From NCBI GenBank assembly GCA_964541755.1, contig CAZIRF010000033.1, positions 1 to 33,609 on the forward strand: a stretch of DNA of 33,609 bases, given 5' to 3'. Numbering within the stretch: the first letter of the stretch is position 1; the number at the start of each line of letters is the position of its first letter. This document shows, piece by piece, positions 31,309-33,609 of this stretch. The position numbers and the translations under genes are program-made. Below the pieces are notes generated by a model, which searched no databases, was not told the origin of the DNA, and saw only the letters and a program-made list of their open reading frames with translations. Source of the DNA: CAZIRF01 sp964541755. Its GTDB lineage: Bacteria > Spirochaetota > Spirochaetia > Treponematales > Breznakiellaceae.

Positions 31309-32817
31309 ATGTACGCCATGAAAGAAGCCATGCAGACCTTCAAGAAGCCCTGGGCCCGCTGCCTGGGAAGCGACCGGGTATCCACCATTCTCCGCGCCGA
31401 GTACTGGGAGGACTTTGACCGCGTCCGGGATGTCCTGGGCGTCGAATACATACGCTGCCACGGCCTCCTCGAGGACGACTTGGGCCTCGTGCGCCGCCCG
31501 GAATACGAGGGCAAAAAAGAACTCGTCTTCAACTTCGCCTACCTCGACCGCATCTTCGACACAATGAAGGCGCACGGTGTGCGCCCCTACATCGAGTGGG
31601 GCTTCATGCCAAGCGTCCTGGCATCGGGGACGCAGACCATCTTCTGGTGGAAGGGGAACGTGACCCCGCCAGCGGACTGGAAGGAGTGGGCACTCCTCCT
31701 TTCCACGCTGGTCACGCACTGGATAACGCGCTACGGCCTTGAGGAAGTGCGCCGCTGGCCCATGGAGGTATGGAACGAGCCCAACCTCCCCGGCTTTTGG
31801 CAAGGGGCTGATAAAGAAGCATATTTCAAGCTCTACGAGACCTCGGTCAAGGCCATTAAAGCAGTCGACGAGGGCATCGAAGTGGGCGGGCCGGCCATCT
31901 GCGGGGGCAACGACCAGTGGATTGACGACTTCCTCGACTACGTAAGCGAGCGGAAGCTCCCCCTCGACTTTGTCACGCGCCACCTCTACTGCGCTGACAA
32001 GCCCACGAAAGTCACCCCGGACTACCTGTATCAACCCATCTACGATGTCTCGAAGCCCCTGGAAGAGCTCGCGAGCGTACGAAAACGCATCGACGCAAAG
32101 GGCTACAGCGCCCTTCCCTTCCATATTACCGAGTTCAACACCTCGTATAATCCTCGCTGCCCGGTCCACGACACCCCCTTCAACGCCGCTTACCTCGCAG
32201 GCCTCCTTGCAGAGGCGGGAAAGCACGTTGAACTCATGTCCTACTGGACCTTTACCGATGTCTTCGAGGAAATCGACATCCCGCGCCCCTTCTTCCACGG
32301 GGGCTTTGGCCTCTTGGGCCGTGGCGGAGTCGCAAAACCGACCTTCCATCTCTTCGCCTTCATGGACCGCCTTGAAGGCGAAATCATCTTCCAGAGCCCC
32401 CACGCCATCGCAACCCGGCGCCCGGACGGGAGCATCGCCATCGTCGCCTGGAACCCCTGTGGAGTCGCAGACCCCGTCCATGAAGAAATGGAAGAACGAA
32501 GAATGGACATACTGATACCGGCCGCCCCGTCGCCGCTCTTGGTCTTGCGCAAGCGGGTTAGCGACCACTTCGCAAACCCCTGGGACGCATGGCGCAACAT
32601 GGGTCGCCCGTCGAGCCCGACGGGCGACCAGCTCGAACACATACGCCTTGCGTCAAGCCCGGCGGTAGAAACAAGCGTCCTCAAGGGGGCGGCCGGGGAA
32701 CAGAAAGTCCCGCTCGTCCTGGGCCGCAACGAGATCACCCTTCTCGAGCTAACACCCTTCGTGGACGAGAGCCCCAGCTACAAGGGCCTGGATGACTCGC
32801 TTATAAACGGGTATTGA
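31309..32817 (+). CDS. Glycoside hydrolase family 39 (beta-xylosidase-like)
   Basis: A 502-residue retaining glycosidase, probably acting on xylo-oligosaccharides. The TIM-barrel region shows the usual N-terminal block (GVEYIRCHGLLEDDLGLV), the acid/base glutamate in WNEPN (Glu157) and the nucleophile in HITEFN (Glu275). DFVTRHLY and SYWTFTDVFEE are other family blocks. A C-terminal beta domain follows from about 370. There is no signal peptide, so it should act in the cytoplasm on imported sugars. The start is uncertain: the frame is open further upstream but has no better start codon, and no Shine-Dalgarno sequence is visible; ATGs at 31318 and 31330 are alternatives. It stands alone, without transporter genes. 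Confidence 0.9.
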   Translation: MYAMKEAMQTFKKPWARCLGSDRVSTILRAEYWEDFDRVRDVLGVEYIRCHGLLEDDLGLVRRPEYEGKKELVFNFAYLDRIFDTMKAHGVRPYIEWGFMPSVLASGTQTIFWWKGNVTPPADWKEWALLLSTLVTHWITRYGLEEVRRWPMEVWNEPNLPGFWQGADKEAYFKLYETSVKAIKAVDEGIEVGGPAICGGNDQWIDDFLDYVSERKLPLDFVTRHLYCADKPTKVTPDYLYQPIYDVSKPLEELASVRKRIDAKGYSALPFHITEFNTSYNPRCPVHDTPFNAAYLAGLLAEAGKHVELMSYWTFTDVFEEIDIPRPFFHGGFGLLGRGGVAKPTFHLFAFMDRLEGEIIFQSPHAIATRRPDGSIAIVAWNPCGVADPVHEEMEERRMDILIPAAPSPLLVLRKRVSDHFANPWDAWRNMGRPSSPTGDQLEHIRLASSPAVETSVLKGAAGEQKVPLVLGRNEITLLELTPFVDESPSYKGLDDSLINGY

Positions 32818-32826
32818 TACTAGCCA

Positions 32827-32852
32827 GCAGGCGGTACCTGGGTACCGCCTGC
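32827..32852. terminator. Hairpin between convergent genes
   Basis: Perfect 12-bp arms, GCAGGCGGTACC (32827-32838) and its complement (32841-32852), ten bases after the GH39 stop and just before the end of the minus-strand gene at 32858. T-tracts are weak. Confidence 0.6.
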
Positions 32853-32857
32853 CGGAT

Positions 32858-33609
32858 TCAATACCGGAACGCTACACCAGCGCTAATTCTTAGATGATCT
32901 TCATGTTGTTCTATTCCGGGCATAAATCCTTTTGTTTTATATAAACACCCAAGGCTAAGACCTACTGCCTGCACGTTCATATAGCTATTTGGATTACGCA
33001 TGGGCAAATACCCGGTAAGTTCCAGTTCCACTGCGCCGCCGAGCATGGCATTAGCGGTATTAAAATCCAGTTCTTCAGGCTGCATCCAGAAATGGCCGCG
33101 AGCCGTAATGGAGAGCCAATCCAGTGGTTTAAAATCTACCAACCCAGCCCCAAAGGCAGGAAACCAATTGTAGCGATTCTGAAATTGCCTGGCGTAGGCG
33201 GTAAGATGCATGTCTTTATATGTAAAATAGATATGCTCATCAATAAAATCGCCAAACGGAGCAATACAATAGCCCGCATGACCGGTTATATACATATTAT
33301 CTCTTAGATTAAAAACAGGATTCTTTACCCAATAGAAGGGACTGGCAAAATTAATAAAGGCCTTCCATCCAATCCGCTTTACAAATTCAACCTCTTCTTG
33401 AGATAGATCTCCAAAGTCTTTATACCGGGAATACGCAGCATTCGGTCTGAATAGATGGTACGCCATACCATAGATGTCATGCCCTACAATATCCCTATCC
33501 AACTCATTTACTTCCTCGGTTAAATTCATATCAATTTCCAATAATCCATATAACAGAGCCTCTTGCAAAATTAGGCCTTCTGAAGAAGAAATACGATTAA
33601 CATTCCAAG
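32858..33609 (-). CDS. Putative outer-membrane beta-barrel protein, C-terminal part (5' partial)
   Basis: The frame is open to the window edge, so about 250 C-terminal residues are seen and the start is outside. The sequence alternates short aromatic-rich strands with turns (ITGHAGYCIAPFGDFID, YNWFPAFGAGLVDFKPLDWLSITARGHFWMQP, LGGAVELELTGYLPM) and ends in ISAGVAFRY; a terminal aromatic residue is usual for barrel proteins exported to the outer membrane. I do not recognise the family. Base composition is clearly more AT-rich than the GH39 gene beside it. It may be spirochaete-specific. Confidence 0.65.
   Translation of the reverse strand, partial: WNVNRISSSEGLILQEALLYGLLEIDMNLTEEVNELDRDIVGHDIYGMAYHLFRPNAAYSRYKDFGDLSQEEVEFVKRIGWKAFINFASPFYWVKNPVFNLRDNMYITGHAGYCIAPFGDFIDEHIYFTYKDMHLTAYARQFQNRYNWFPAFGAGLVDFKPLDWLSITARGHFWMQPEELDFNTANAMLGGAVELELTGYLPMRNPNSYMNVQAVGLSLGCLYKTKGFMPGIEQHEDHLRISAGVAFRY

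Noticed and set aside
31261..32640. 459-residue minus-strand frame opposite the GH39 gene
   Set aside because: Same effect; the plus strand has the catalytic WNEPN and HITEF motifs.
23222..32810. Shared 12-mer GCTTATAAACGG at 23222 and 32799
   Set aside because: Matches of this length are expected by chance in a 33-kb window; one copy is inside a coding region.
1..33609. tRNA, rRNA, transposase or prophage genes
   Set aside because: No cloverleaf, rRNA segment, transposase motif or phage structural gene was recognised on reading the sequence.

Overview
The window looks like a chromosomal segment of a GC-rich spirochaete (Spirochaetota, perhaps a Treponema relative). This is inference from gene content: a methyl-accepting chemotaxis protein, a Gld-type ABC export operon, an M23 peptidase followed by a secreted beta-rich protein, and an orphan sugar-binding protein. 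No rRNA or tRNA gene was seen, so the taxonomy is tentative. Most genes have strongly G/C-biased third codon positions, which produces many long false ORFs on the opposite strand. The two window ends, the DHH and chemotaxis genes and the DUF4143 ATPase are visibly less GC-rich.

Layout. 1-1872 (+): the 3' end of a Type ISP restriction-modification gene, overlapped by a DUF3800 gene that carries a frameshift. 2325-7415 (-): a GNAT protein with thioredoxin reductase, then an SDR oxidoreductase, a nucleoside-diphosphate-sugar epimerase-like protein and an iron-dependent alcohol dehydrogenase. 8057-9751 (-): a periplasmic sugar-binding protein with an extra C-terminal beta domain. 9936-15927 (+): a secreted unknown, a two-domain nucleoside diphosphate kinase-like protein, a GdpP-like degenerate GGDEF + DHH/DHHA1 phosphodiesterase and a chemotaxis receptor. 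16012-20735 (-): an ABC ATPase / permease / GldG-like / DUF4340 operon. 20989-22168 (-): a secreted coiled-coil protein and an SGNH hydrolase. 22314-23222 (+): era. 23326-25520 (-): a secreted beta protein, an M23 peptidase and a 2[4Fe-4S] ferredoxin. 25680-29460 (+): an AAA ATPase, a DUF4143 ATPase and a methyltransferase. 29496-30448 (-): a flavin-fold protein and a MarR regulator behind a promoter that overlaps a perfect 24-bp palindrome. 30551-32817 (+): a GNAT protein and a GH39 glycosidase. 32858-33609 (-): the end of a putative outer-membrane barrel protein.

The least ordinary material is intergenic. Two noncoding regions (2202-2321 and 7926-8050) share a diverged, ordered, multi-hairpin element that starts just after the stop codon of unrelated genes. 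A 95-bp unit with three internal hairpins is tandemly duplicated at 7577-7758. Three consecutive long palindromes sit before trxB. A 20-bp sequence recurs perfectly at 27500 and 29476 and, inverted with two changes, at 31242. Four plus-strand genes have a -10-like box 6-8 nt before the start codon and no Shine-Dalgarno sequence, as expected for leaderless mRNAs. The most interesting proteins are the soluble GdpP-like phosphodiesterase (candidate c-di-AMP hydrolase) and the tandem NDK.
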